64,000 nt of DNA, taken from the NCBI RefSeq assembly GCF_021129235.1, contig NZ_JAJOMA010000012.1, positions 124,001 through 188,000 on the forward strand, written 5' to 3'. Shown here one piece after another: positions 28,737 through 36,878 of the stretch. This DNA comes from Kineosporia mesophila (GTDB lineage: Bacteria; Actinomycetota; Actinomycetes; Actinomycetales; Kineosporiaceae). The notes under the pieces are model-generated. The model was not told where the DNA came from. It ran no database searches and was given only the letters and a program-made list of their open reading frames with translations. The translations under genes and the position numbers were made by a program. Numbering within the stretch: position 1 is the first letter of the stretch; each line of letters begins with the position of its first letter.

Positions 28737-30407
28737 TTGCACGGCCGCGACGAGATCCTCGCCGCCCTGCTCACCCGCCTCGCCGTGCGCGCGCAGGCCG
28801 ACGTGAGCCTGCTCGTCGTCACCGGATCCTCCGGCGTGGGCAAGACGTCCCTGCTCCGGGCCGGACTGATCCCCGCCGTCGACAACGCGCTGCTGGATGT
28901 CGACGGCTCGAAGGACTGGCCGGTGGTGTACCTCGAGCCCGGCCGAAAACCGCTCCAGGCGCTCGCTCACGGCGTCACCCCGATGAACCACCCGGTCGGC
29001 GCGCTGCCGGACGACCTGGCCCGCGAGCCCAACGCGCTGGGGAACTCGCTGGGTCCTCTGCTGGAGGAACGACCCGACGCTGCCCGCGTCCTCTTCGTGG
29101 TCGACCAGGCTGAGGAACTCTTCACCCTCGGGTGCTCCGGTCGTGAGCGGGAGGCTTTCCTCACCGCGTTGATCAGAGCGTCGATGAAGGACGCGGTGGT
29201 CCTCCTCAGTTTCCGGGCGGACTTCTACGCGCAGTTCGCTGCGCAGGACATCCTGCGCGTCCACCTCGAACACCACTCCCTGTTCGTGCCTCCGATGAGC
29301 CGCGCGCAGTTCCAGGAGGTCATCGAGGGGCCGGCCCGTGCGACCGGTCTCACCCTGGGGCTCGGACTGACCCGGGCCCTGCTCGAGGACACCAGCGCCG
29401 AGCCGCTGCCGCGGCTGGCCCACACGCTGCGTCAGCTCTGGGAAGACAGCGACGGCACCACGCTCCGGCTCGGCGACTACCGTGAGATGGGCGGCCTGGC
29501 CCACGCCATCAGCTCGACGGCCGAGAAGGTCTACCTCGATCTGAGCGCCGACCAACGGGAGATTGTGCGTCCCCTGCTCCTGTCCATGGTGAGCATCGGC
29601 GACGGCACCACCGACACCCGCCAGAGCGTCGTCACCGCCGACCTCCTGGAGTCTTTCCAAGACGGAAAGGCCGACGCCGAGACAGTTCTGCGCCGCCTGA
29701 ACGAGGCCCGCATCGTCACCTCAGGCCGGCTCACGAGCACGCTGACCCACGAGACCATCATCACGGCCTGGCCGGAACTGCAGGGCTGGCTGAATGACGA
29801 CCGCACCGGCCTGCGCCTTCACGAGGAACTGCGCAACGCCGCGCTCTACTGGAACACCCACCGAGACGAACCCGGAACCTTCTGGGGCGGAAACCGTCTC
29901 GACACCATGCGGGACTGGTCGCAGGAGCACCCGCAGGCCCTGACCAGGCTCGACCAGGTATTTCTGGTGGCGAGCCAGAATCATCTGGACGCCGCCCGGA
30001 GCGCCGAACAACGGCGCGCCCGCCGAGTGCGTTTCCTGGCCGGTCTTTTCGCTGCCCTGTTCGCCATCGTCTCGGTGCTCGCGGTGGTCTCGTTCCGCCA
30101 GACCCGGGCGGCCGAACTGTCGCGCAACACCATCCTGGTCGATCGGATGGTGGGCCAGGCGCAGGATCTGCTGCGCAGTGATCCGCGCCTGGCCACACTG
30201 CTGGCGTTGGAGGCCGACCGCATTCATCACACCTCCGACACCGAAGATCTGCTGACGACCGCGGCTCGCTCGCCCATCTTCCGAACGGTCAGCGGGCACA
30301 CCGGCGATGTGACCTCGGTGGCCTACCGCCCGGACGGCACGATGTTCGCGACCTCCAGCTCTGACAAGACTGTACGGATCTGGAACGCCGCCGCCGGCTC
30401 CGCCTGA
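28737..30407 (+). CDS. nSTAND1 NTPase with one WD40 repeat, C-terminal part of a split gene
   Basis: The frame begins at a TTG without a good ribosome site, in register with the upstream 216-aa ORF, and encodes 556 residues. The nSTAND1 ATPase shows Walker A TGSSGVGKTSLLRAGLIPAV (about 30-50), Walker B VLFVVDQAEELFTLG and sensor VVLLSFRADFYAQF. After a winged-helix-like segment comes a transmembrane helix (FLAGLFAALFAIVSVLAVVS), a helical linker, and a single WD40 unit (HTGDVTSVAYRPDGTM to KTVRIWNAAAG). The protein then stops. Full-length relatives carry seven or more WD40 repeats, so this one is truncated as well as separated from its N-domain. Such STAND proteins are often stress or anti-phage sensors. 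Confidence 0.6.
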   Translation: MHGRDEILAALLTRLAVRAQADVSLLVVTGSSGVGKTSLLRAGLIPAVDNALLDVDGSKDWPVVYLEPGRKPLQALAHGVTPMNHPVGALPDDLAREPNALGNSLGPLLEERPDAARVLFVVDQAEELFTLGCSGREREAFLTALIRASMKDAVVLLSFRADFYAQFAAQDILRVHLEHHSLFVPPMSRAQFQEVIEGPARATGLTLGLGLTRALLEDTSAEPLPRLAHTLRQLWEDSDGTTLRLGDYREMGGLAHAISSTAEKVYLDLSADQREIVRPLLLSMVSIGDGTTDTRQSVVTADLLESFQDGKADAETVLRRLNEARIVTSGRLTSTLTHETIITAWPELQGWLNDDRTGLRLHEELRNAALYWNTHRDEPGTFWGGNRLDTMRDWSQEHPQALTRLDQVFLVASQNHLDAARSAEQRRARRVRFLAGLFAALFAIVSVLAVVSFRQTRAAELSRNTILVDRMVGQAQDLLRSDPRLATLLALEADRIHHTSDTEDLLTTAARSPIFRTVSGHTGDVTSVAYRPDGTMFATSSSDKTVRIWNAAAGSA

Positions 30408-30464
30408 TCATGCCGCCCGGAAGATTCCCCACGGCTTCCCCGGAACTCTGACCTGGGTAAACGC

Positions 30465-30494
30465 CGAAGGACCCGTCCGTGGACGGGCCCTTCG
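30465..30494 (+). terminator. Intrinsic terminator-like hairpin
   Basis: The arms GAAGGACCCGTCC and GGACGGGCCCTTC pair with one mismatch around a 2-base centre, with no T-run. It lies 57 bp after the nSTAND-WD40 stop and is typical of GC-rich actinomycete terminators. Confidence 0.5.
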
Positions 30495-30665
30495 ATGAAA
30501 CTCGCGGTCATCGCGGGCGGAAACCCGCGGGGGCTGATGCTGGCCGGGCGCTGGGCCGTGGTCTGCGCGGTCAACGTTGCCTCGCTGGTCACTCGGGGAT
30601 GTCGAACTCGTACGTCCAGGTGAAGCGGCTGGCTGCATGGACCCCCGTGGCCGATTCGACCGGAC

Positions 30666-30770
30666 AGTTTCTCCGGAACAACTCTCGTTCTGATGGCCGA
30701 CGGGACCAGCAGGCCGATCGAGGATTTCGAGATTGACGACGAAGTTCTCGCCACAGATAAGGTTTACCAC
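30666..30770 (+). pseudogene. Hint (intein-like) domain fragment of a polymorphic toxin
   Basis: In the + frame through 30666 the translation reads SFSGTTLVLMADGTSRPIED and then FEIDDEVLATDKVYHEIY. This is the first block of bacterial Hint domains, normally CFxxGTxVxxxDGxxKxIExIxxGDxVxA, with Ser in place of the Cys nucleophile. It has no start codon or upstream toxin body in frame, and similarity ends by about 30770. The rest of the 30408-30846 gap contains only the hairpin at 30465-30494. This looks like debris of a secreted polymorphic toxin that recombined away, next to live toxin/immunity genes on the other strand. Confidence 0.6.
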
Positions 30771-30846
30771 GAAATTTACCGTTCCGACTTTAAAAGGTGT
30801 GCGGGGCGTCGTGCCCGCCTATCCGGCATATCTCGGCGCGGCGCGT

Positions 30847-31176
30847 TTACGTGCTGGGTTGGTGCCAGGTCAGGCTCTCGGCGGGATCGGCATCGCCGTA
30901 GCACTTGACCCAGAGGCGGTGCAGGTGATTCAGGAACTCCCCGTCTGTGCCAAATTCCCACCCGGTCTCTCGTTCGTATTCGCTCGGTGAGAGGCCGCCT
31001 GAGAGACTCTTCGCGAAGCCTCTGCGAAAGCTTTCTCGTGTGGATTCTGTTCTAAGGTTCGCCATCCTGGTCGCGAAGTTTTCCTCCCAGCCGGAGAAGA
31101 GGGCATTGACATGCATCATTCGCCCTGAGTATTCGAGGAAAGTTTTGATTTCTGGGTCGTTGGTGTCGGTCGTCAT
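30847..31176 (-). CDS. Putative immunity protein (paralogue 2)
   Basis: The 109-residue product (start MTTDTNDPEI) matches the immunity-like gene at 31319-31627 along its whole length: a FLEYSGRMMHVNALFSGWEENF first half, then FRRGFAKSLSGGLSPSEYER and ETGWEF with a helical end. The family looks like the small helical immunity proteins that follow actinobacterial contact-dependent or polymorphic toxins. The frame remains open upstream into the 142-bp spacer, but only the ATG at 31174-31176 aligns with the paralogue. The G+C content is lower than in surrounding genes, as is usual for toxin/immunity modules. An extra immunity gene often protects against a toxin variant carried by kin. Confidence 0.65.
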   Translation of the reverse strand: MTTDTNDPEIKTFLEYSGRMMHVNALFSGWEENFATRMANLRTESTRESFRRGFAKSLSGGLSPSEYERETGWEFGTDGEFLNHLHRLWVKCYGDADPAESLTWHQPST

Positions 31177-31318
31177 GTAGCTCAATGAAGCCCTTCCATT
31201 GCGACTCGCCGAAGCGACGCTGGCTTGCGAATGGCCGACCTTGACGGTGCCAGCTAGGTACTCATCGAACCGGTCAGGTTCATGATCTCGGACTGGACCG
31301 GGCGCCTTTTGGTCTTCT

Positions 31319-31627
31319 CTACCTGACCTGTTCCTGAGGATCTGCATCTCGGTAAAATCTTGACCAGAGAGCCCTGAGATGGTCGTGCAGCTCTTCGGGA
31401 GTGTCGAATGACCACCCGGTCTCACGCTCGTATTCGCTGATCGATATCTGGCCGCTCAGGCCTTTGGCGAAGCCTCGGCGAAAGCTCGTCTTCAGGGATT
31501 CAATTTTCAGGCTCTCGATTTCTTCAACGAACTCTGCCTCCCAGTTCCGGACGAGTCCGTTGACGTTCATTGCGCCCGCCGAGAAGTCCAGGAAAACTTT
31601 GATGTCGGGATCGGTGGTCACATTCAT
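31319..31627 (-). CDS. Putative immunity protein for the adjacent toxin (paralogue 1)
   Basis: This 102-residue acidic helical protein starts MNVTTDPDIKVFLDFS. Its ATG overlaps the stop of the toxin gene (ATGA). It shares the phrases SFRRGFAKGLSGQISISEYE and ETGWSF with paralogue 2 downstream. No catalytic motif is visible. Immediate translational coupling to the C-terminus of a polymorphic toxin is the classic immunity arrangement, so the function is inferred from context. I cannot name its Imm family from memory. Confidence 0.68.
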   Translation of the reverse strand: MNVTTDPDIKVFLDFSAGAMNVNGLVRNWEAEFVEEIESLKIESLKTSFRRGFAKGLSGQISISEYERETGWSFDTPEELHDHLRALWSRFYRDADPQEQVR

Positions 31628-32670
31628 TCCTTGGGGTCCGGGTACATGGTAGTGAGATGGTAATGGCCGTCGCTGGTTCTTCGGAAAACGGCATGGACGA
31701 AGCCGTCGTGGAGGTCTGACCGTTCTGGGGGAGAACTTCCTGGTGGTATGCCGGTCGGGTTCCGCTGTGATCCGGAGCGTCGCATTCCCCGTACCTGGGC
31801 AGCATAGTTGGGGCCGAAGACGTCGGACAGGGAGACCCGGACGACGAATGTGCGCCGTCCTGTGGTCTGACACTCGATTCCCTTGTCCCGGTATTCGCTG
31901 GTCGAGCGGACGTGTCTTTCGGCTTGGACCAGGGCTTCGTCGGTGGTGAACTTGGTGGCGTTCCGGCCGTGTTGGTGAGGGCCTCCATGAACGCCGTCAG
32001 TGGTGGTTCCGGTCATCGGATCCTTGCCCCAGAGTGCCCGGTCGGTGAGTTGCTGATCAGTGATCTGGGCGCCGTGGCGTTGTGGGGCGTGTCCTTGGCG
32101 TTGCAGTTCTGCGATGCGGGTCCGGATTGCGGCTGTGTCGCCGGGCGGATCCCTTGCAAGTGCATCCTCGGCTGGTTCTCCCAGCCTGGCGGACGCCTGT
32201 TCTTCGGAGATTTCCTTCTGGACGGCAGCGAGTGTCTCACCCGTTTCCTGAACCTTCTCGATCAGATCGTGAAGGATGCCGGTGAGGTACTCCTCGCCGG
32301 TAGCGGCCAGGGGGGTGAGGGCTTCGTCGAGTTGACTGAGGACGGCTTCCAGGCCGGTGTCGATCTCGTCGGTCGCCGCGCCGAGTCGTTCGGCGACGCC
32401 GGTGAGGCCGTGCTCGGAGTGAAGCGGCTGGAGGATCTGCGCGCAACGCTCGGCCCGTTCGCAGACCTCAGCGAGTTCGCCGGCGATCTCGCGGAGGTGC
32501 TCGGAAGCGGTCTCGTATCCCTGGGCCAAACCGTCCCAGCCGTGCTCCCAGCAGCTGAGTGCCCGTTCCCCGGCAATGGTTGCTGAACCGGTGACGTGAT
32601 CGTGGTGCTGGCGTAGGGCGGTGGTGAGCGCGGTCAGGGATCTCTCGATCTCCTGTGTCCGGTTCGTCAC
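31624..32670 (-). CDS. Polymorphic toxin with helical N-domain and C-terminal putative nuclease domain
   Basis: The 348-residue protein has a long helical N-terminal region (about 1-170), rich in Glu/Leu/Ala and resembling WXG100/ESAT-6-like or LXG-type trafficking domains: WEHGWDGLAQGYETASEHL and LLIEKV-like coiled segments. A charged linker follows, then a C-terminal domain of about 125 residues with GGPHQHGRNATKFTTDEAL, RTFVVRVSLSDVFG and SDGHYHLTTMYPDPKE. The two His-rich segments and the final HLTTMYPDP strand recall small BECR-type RNase toxins, but I cannot assign a family. The downstream immunity pair supports toxin identity. No signal peptide is visible, so export would be by a type VII-like route. 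Confidence 0.65.
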   Translation of the reverse strand: MTNRTQEIERSLTALTTALRQHHDHVTGSATIAGERALSCWEHGWDGLAQGYETASEHLREIAGELAEVCERAERCAQILQPLHSEHGLTGVAERLGAATDEIDTGLEAVLSQLDEALTPLAATGEEYLTGILHDLIEKVQETGETLAAVQKEISEEQASARLGEPAEDALARDPPGDTAAIRTRIAELQRQGHAPQRHGAQITDQQLTDRALWGKDPMTGTTTDGVHGGPHQHGRNATKFTTDEALVQAERHVRSTSEYRDKGIECQTTGRRTFVVRVSLSDVFGPNYAAQVRGMRRSGSQRNPTGIPPGSSPPERSDLHDGFVHAVFRRTSDGHYHLTTMYPDPKE

Positions 32671-32843
32671 CGTCCATGACTATCGGTATCCAGGCGGGCA
32701 GAACAAGTCATCAGGAGTCGCCTGAACAGGCCGACCGGGATCGAACCGGCACGACTGGCTTGTAGGGCTGGCCGATCCGTCTTTCGGCACAGTGTCTGCC
32801 TGGGGAGAATGAGGACGACGACACCACGTGAAGGCGGTGCACC

Positions 32844-33251
32844 GTGCGGTACTCCTCGGCGCTCTTCATGGCCGCTCTGGCCGGCCTGTGTTGGCTGACC
32901 GGGTGCAGTGCTGTGCACAGCGAGGATGCGGGGTGTGCCCGTCCTGATCTGGTGGTGGAGCCCGAACCGGTCACGATCGGGTCGGACGTCACCGTCACCG
33001 GCGGGCCGTTCCTGGGCGTCTGCGCCGATACCACGGACAACGGAAAGACCGGAAAGAACGTCGCTGCGGACGAGGTCCGTCTCTACCTGGTGCAGGGCAG
33101 CACCTCGACACCGCTCGGGGCGGGCGTACCGGATCAGGAGGGGCAGATCTTCGTGACCGTCACGATCCCGGGCACCGCCGGGCCCGGTGCCGCGAAAATC
33201 TCCACCGACGAAAAACTTCCGGTCTCGACCCGGATCAGCCTGGCGGAGTAG
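32844..33251 (+). CDS. Small secreted lipoprotein, unknown function
   Basis: From the GTG at 32844 (AAGGCGG upstream) the 135-residue precursor has the signal MRYSSALFMAALAGLCWLTG ending in a lipobox at LTGC. The mature part is a single beta-rich domain with VEPEPVTIGSDVTVTGGPF and EVRLYLVQGSTSTPLGAG, like an Ig-type fold with two cysteines (GCARP and GVCADT) that may form a disulfide. I recognise no family. The 3' end overlaps the convergent MerR gene by 17 bp. Confidence 0.65.
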   Translation: MRYSSALFMAALAGLCWLTGCSAVHSEDAGCARPDLVVEPEPVTIGSDVTVTGGPFLGVCADTTDNGKTGKNVAADEVRLYLVQGSTSTPLGAGVPDQEGQIFVTVTIPGTAGPGAAKISTDEKLPVSTRISLAE

Positions 33252-34032
33252 ACGAGACACGGTCAGTCAGACAGGGGCCACGGGCGAGCAACCGCTCCAG
33301 CCGGGCCAGCATCTGGAGCTGGGCGGAGGGCAGCGCGTCGCGGGCGTAGGTGTCGATCAGCGCGAGCCAGTGCGGGTCGACCGAGCCCTGGACCGGGCCG
33401 AGCCGGGAGACGGCCTCCGGCGAGGTGAGGAAGGCGTGGAAGTCGTCGGCCAGGGCCGAGATGCCGTCGGCGTCGTCGGCGGCCAGGTGCTCGAGACGTT
33501 CACCGAGCTCACGCACCTCCACCATCAGGGCCGGGTCGGTCAGGATGTCCATCATCTGCTCGGTGTGGCCGGTGCCGGCGCCTTCCTCCAGATGCGCGAG
33601 AAAAGCCAGCTGCTCCCGCAGACTGCGGGCCAGACGGGGGGACGCGGTGAGGAGGAGCGGCGCGAAGCGGAGCAGGTGGGCGGGCAGGTCGGGGACGGTG
33701 CCCAGAGCCCGGGCCCGGGCGATCAGGGCGCGCTGAGCGGTCAGCTCGGCGATCTGCCGGTCCAGATCACGCTCGACGTCGTCCAGGACCGCCATCAACC
33801 GCTCGTTCCCGCCGGGCTCGTCGTCGAGCAGGGCCGCCGCGGCCTCCAGGGAGAACCCGGCCGCCTGCAGATGACGTAGCCGCAGCACCCGCACCAGCTC
33901 CCGGACGCCGTACTCGCGGTAGCCGTTCAGGCTGCGCGCCGGCTCGGGCAGCACCCCGAGCTGGTGGTAGTGCCGCAGCGTGCGCACGCTGACCCCGGCC
34001 AGGCGGGCGATCTCGGCGCTGCGCATCCTCAC
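33235..34032 (-). CDS. MerR-family transcriptional regulator
   Basis: The 265-residue protein begins with a MerR winged helix: IARLAGVSVRTLRHYHQLGV, LNGYREYGVRELVRVLRLRH and LQAAGFSLEAAAALLDD. A coiled dimer helix follows, then a helical C-terminal domain that resembles the TipAS antibiotic-binding region (MMDILTDPALMVEVRELGER). That would suit a multidrug sensor. It diverges from an MFS exporter gene, and the two promoters carry mirror-image copies of the same operator. It therefore probably controls both itself and the pump in response to a drug-like ligand. Confidence 0.85.
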   Translation of the reverse strand: MRMRSAEIARLAGVSVRTLRHYHQLGVLPEPARSLNGYREYGVRELVRVLRLRHLQAAGFSLEAAAALLDDEPGGNERLMAVLDDVERDLDRQIAELTAQRALIARARALGTVPDLPAHLLRFAPLLLTASPRLARSLREQLAFLAHLEEGAGTGHTEQMMDILTDPALMVEVRELGERLEHLAADDADGISALADDFHAFLTSPEAVSRLGPVQGSVDPHWLALIDTYARDALPSAQLQMLARLERLLARGPCLTDRVSSTPPG

Positions 34033-34037
34033 GCCCT

Positions 34038-34129
34038 CCAGTCAAAACCATGACGCTACGTCGGGGTCCATTCTGACGCGGCAAGACCCGGGTCCTTGAC
34101 CCCGACGCGACGTCACAGTTTCGACTGGA
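34038..34129. promoter_or_regulatory. Mirror-image MerR-type operator/promoter pair
   Basis: The reverse complement of 34038-34068 reads GACCCCGACGTAGCGTCATG and then GTTTTGACTGG. The + strand at 34098-34129 reads GACCCCGACGCGACGTCACA and then GTTTCGACTGG. The two are inverted copies with about four differences. Each sits directly before its gene: the merR start is at 34032 and the MFS start at 34133. On the + side TTGACC at 34096-34101 could be a -35 box, with a long MerR-type spacer placing the transcript start at or near the ATG. Confidence 0.6.
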
Positions 34130-34132
34130 CCC

Positions 34133-35353
34133 ATGCCCCGCGTCGTCCTTGCCTATCTCGGCTCCTACTTCCTGTCCGTCCTCGGTAACTCGATCGCCGC
34201 GGTGGCCCTGCCCCTGGTGATCCTCCAGTCCACCGGAAGCCCTCTGAAAGCCGGTGTGGTCGCCGCGGCCACCGCGGTCCCCGCCGTCCTGGCCGGGCTC
34301 TTCATGGGAACCGTCATCGACCGGATCAACCGCCGCACGTCCTCGATCGTCACTGACCTGGTCTCCGCCGCCACGACCGCCGCCCTGCCCCTGGTCGCCC
34401 TCACGACCGACCTGACCGTCGGCTGGTTCATCCTGTTCGGCGTCCTCGGTTCACTGGGCGACGTTCCTGGCCTGACTGCCCGAGAAGCCCTGCTACCCGC
34501 GATCTCCCGCAACAGCGGCATGACTCCCGAGCGCCTGGTCGGACTTCGCGAGAGCCTCGGCGCCCTCTGCATCGTGATCGGCCCGGCCGCCGCGGCCGGG
34601 GCCCTGACCTTCTTCGACGGCCCGACCGTGCTCTGGGTGACCGCCGCGACCTCCCTGGCCGCCGCCCTCGTCACCCTGCTGATCCCGGGCACCCTCACCA
34701 CGGTCGAGGCGCCCGGTCCCGGAACCGGGATCCGCGCGGGCTGGAAGGCACTGTTCAGTAGCCCCTTCCTGGTGACGACGACCGCGCTCATCTGCCTGTC
34801 CGCCGTGGTCCTCGCCGCCCTTCAAGGGCTCGTCCTGCCCGTCCACTTCACCAGCACCGGCCGGCCGAACCAGCTCGGGCTGGTGCTCACCACCCTCGCC
34901 CTCGGCCTGCTGCTGGGCAGCGGTCTCTACGCCCTCGCCGCCCGCACCCGCTCCCGCCGTTTCTGGCTCGTCACCGGAATGGCCGGAACGGTCGTCGGAT
35001 TCGCGGTGACGGCAACTCTTCTGAGTACCGTCGTGATCCTCACCGGCGCCTTCCTGATCGGCTTCTCCAGCGGCCTCTTCGCCAGCCTGCTCGGCGTCCT
35101 CAGCATGGAACGCATCGACGACGACCTGCGCGGACGCGTCATGGGCACCCAGAACGCACTGATGACGGGCGCTCCTGCCCTCGGCATCATGGGCGCGGCC
35201 GTCCTCACCGAGAAGGCCGGGGTCGAGGTCGCCGCAGCAACGCTGGCGAGCATCTGGGCCCTCGGAGCGCTCACCGCTGTCCTGGTCCCGGCCACCCGTG
35301 ACCTGGATCCGCCGACCAGCACGCCGACCGTCACCGGGGCGTCGATTCGATGA
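34133..35353 (+). CDS. MFS transporter, MerR-controlled efflux candidate
   Basis: The 406-residue protein is a 12-helix major facilitator, with the first helices YLGSYFLSVLGNSIAAVALPL and the motif-A loop FMGTVIDRINRRTSSIV between helices 2 and 3. It resembles the DHA3/enterobactin-exporter-like drug pumps. The ATG at 34133 lies only about 10 bases from the end of the putative operator and no ribosome site precedes it, so the message may be leaderless. Divergent pairing with a TipA-like MerR regulator suggests inducible efflux of a small toxic compound. Confidence 0.83.
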   Translation: MPRVVLAYLGSYFLSVLGNSIAAVALPLVILQSTGSPLKAGVVAAATAVPAVLAGLFMGTVIDRINRRTSSIVTDLVSAATTAALPLVALTTDLTVGWFILFGVLGSLGDVPGLTAREALLPAISRNSGMTPERLVGLRESLGALCIVIGPAAAAGALTFFDGPTVLWVTAATSLAAALVTLLIPGTLTTVEAPGPGTGIRAGWKALFSSPFLVTTTALICLSAVVLAALQGLVLPVHFTSTGRPNQLGLVLTTLALGLLLGSGLYALAARTRSRRFWLVTGMAGTVVGFAVTATLLSTVVILTGAFLIGFSSGLFASLLGVLSMERIDDDLRGRVMGTQNALMTGAPALGIMGAAVLTEKAGVEVAAATLASIWALGALTAVLVPATRDLDPPTSTPTVTGASIR

Positions 35354-35555
35354 CCGGCCGCTTCGGCGCGGGGAGGCAATCAGGTCGGCGCCCCGGCTTG
35401 CCTGGTCACGCCGAGATCCAGGTCGTAGGACACATAGGTGAAGGAAGCCCTAAAATCGGACGTCAACTGATGGGGACGGTGTCGTCCTCGGTCACGGTCC
35501 AGTGGTCCTGACCTGACCAGCCGCATCGGTCGCCCCGGGGTGGACGATCGGCCGG

Positions 35556-36245
35556 ATGTGCGAGGCTGTCGGCGTGCAGCGTCCGGTTCTCCGTCTCGCC
35601 GGGCTCGTCGTGTTCCTGGGGGCCCTCGGCCTGCTGACGGCGTTCTTCCTGCCGGTCTCGGTCGAGGGCCTGCAGTCCCAGATGCAGCGGTTCGGGCTGC
35701 TGGCCGGACCGGTGTTCATCGTGACCGCGGCCGTGCTGGCCCTGGTGTTCGTGCCCGGGCCACTGCTGTCGGCCGCCGGAGGCGCGATGTTCGGCACCGG
35801 TCTGGGCTTCGCGTGCAGCCTGGCCAGTTCCACGCTGACCTCGGTGCTGGCCCTGCTGACAGCCCGCCGGGCCGGGGGAGGAGCGGTCGAGGAGATCGGC
35901 GGGGAACGGACCCGCGCGCTGACGGATCTGGCCCGGCGCCACGGCACCGTCGCGGTCGTCGTGCAGCGGCTGATCCCCGGGGTGCCGGACGCGCCGTTGT
36001 CCTACGCCTTCGGCGTGATCGGCCTGCGGACCTACCAGATCGCCCTCGGCACTCTGATCGGCTCGGCCCCACGGGCCTTCGCCTACACCGCGCTGGGTGA
36101 TGCTGCGGTCTCCGGCGACGCGACCCTGGCCGTCGTCGCGACCGGGGTCGGGGCCGCCGTCAGCGTGCTCGGGCTGGGCCTGGGCTGGTGGCTGACCCGC
36201 CGGAACCGCCACAGAAGTACGGACGAGGTCACCCCGCCACGGTGA
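35556..36245 (+). CDS. TVP38/TMEM64 (DedA-like, VTT-domain) membrane protein
   Basis: The 229-residue protein has about six hydrophobic segments and the VTT core: LVFVPGPLLSAAGGAMFG, GFACSLASSTLTSVLALLTA, RRHGTVAVVVQRLIPGVPD and PLSYAFGVIGLRTYQIALGT. These segments include the conserved re-entrant loop with the Arg/Pro pattern of the SNARE-associated/DedA superfamily, implicated in lipid scrambling or ion homeostasis. The ATG at 35556 and a GTG at 35574 are both possible starts. It stands alone between two gaps of about 200 bp in which I see no further genes. Confidence 0.83.
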   Translation: MCEAVGVQRPVLRLAGLVVFLGALGLLTAFFLPVSVEGLQSQMQRFGLLAGPVFIVTAAVLALVFVPGPLLSAAGGAMFGTGLGFACSLASSTLTSVLALLTARRAGGGAVEEIGGERTRALTDLARRHGTVAVVVQRLIPGVPDAPLSYAFGVIGLRTYQIALGTLIGSAPRAFAYTALGDAAVSGDATLAVVATGVGAAVSVLGLGLGWWLTRRNRHRSTDEVTPPR

Positions 36246-36464
36246 GAGCGGGTTCGCAGAACATCCAGTCCACCCAGGAGAACCGGGGCTCGTCCGTACT
36301 ACGCTCGCCTCCGGCGGGACGTGTCGAGGTCGGCAGGAACTGCGTGCTGTGGTTCGATTTCCGGCTGCCGTCAGCAGCGCGGTGACCGAGCACCCCACTG
36401 CGCCCTAGTATCTCGTCCGTCCCTACGCCCGCATCTGAATCCCTGAAGAAAGTCAGTAGGAGCC

Positions 36465-36872
36465 ATGAGCATGCCCCGCACCGCCATCAGCACGACCGAC
36501 GCGCCGGCCCCCGCCCATACGTTCTCCCAGGGGGTGCGCAAGGGCCCGGTGCTCCAGGTGTCCGGCCAGGGCCCGGTCGACCCGGTGACGAACGAGTACC
36601 TGTACCCCGGCGACGTGAAGGCCCAGACGCTGCGCACGCTGGAGAACGTCGAAGCGATCCTGCGGGCCGGTGGCGCGACCTTCGACGACGTCGTCATGCT
36701 GCGGGTCTACCTGACCACCCGCGACGACTTCGCCGCGATGAACGAGGCCTACGGCGAGTTCGTCAAGCAGCGCTGCGCCTCGGGCGTCCTCCCGGCCCGC
36801 ACGACGGTGATGACCGGTCTGCCGCGCGAGGAGATGCTCGTCGAGATCGATGCCCTGGCCGTCCTCGACTGA
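36465..36872 (+). CDS. RidA/YjgF family deaminase-like protein
   Basis: The 135-residue protein is a RidA-family member: FSQGVRKGPVLQVSGQGPVD at the N-terminus, ENVEAILRAGGATFDDVVML in the middle, and the C-terminal PARTTVMTGLPREEMLVEID holding the conserved arginine that binds the substrate carboxylate. RidA hydrolyses reactive enamine/imine intermediates released by PLP enzymes; other subgroups differ. AGGAG lies seven bases before the ATG. The gene converges on the flavo-iron-sulfur fusion gene 6 bp away. Confidence 0.88.
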   Translation: MSMPRTAISTTDAPAPAHTFSQGVRKGPVLQVSGQGPVDPVTNEYLYPGDVKAQTLRTLENVEAILRAGGATFDDVVMLRVYLTTRDDFAAMNEAYGEFVKQRCASGVLPARTTVMTGLPREEMLVEIDALAVLD

Positions 36873-36878
36873 GGCTGC

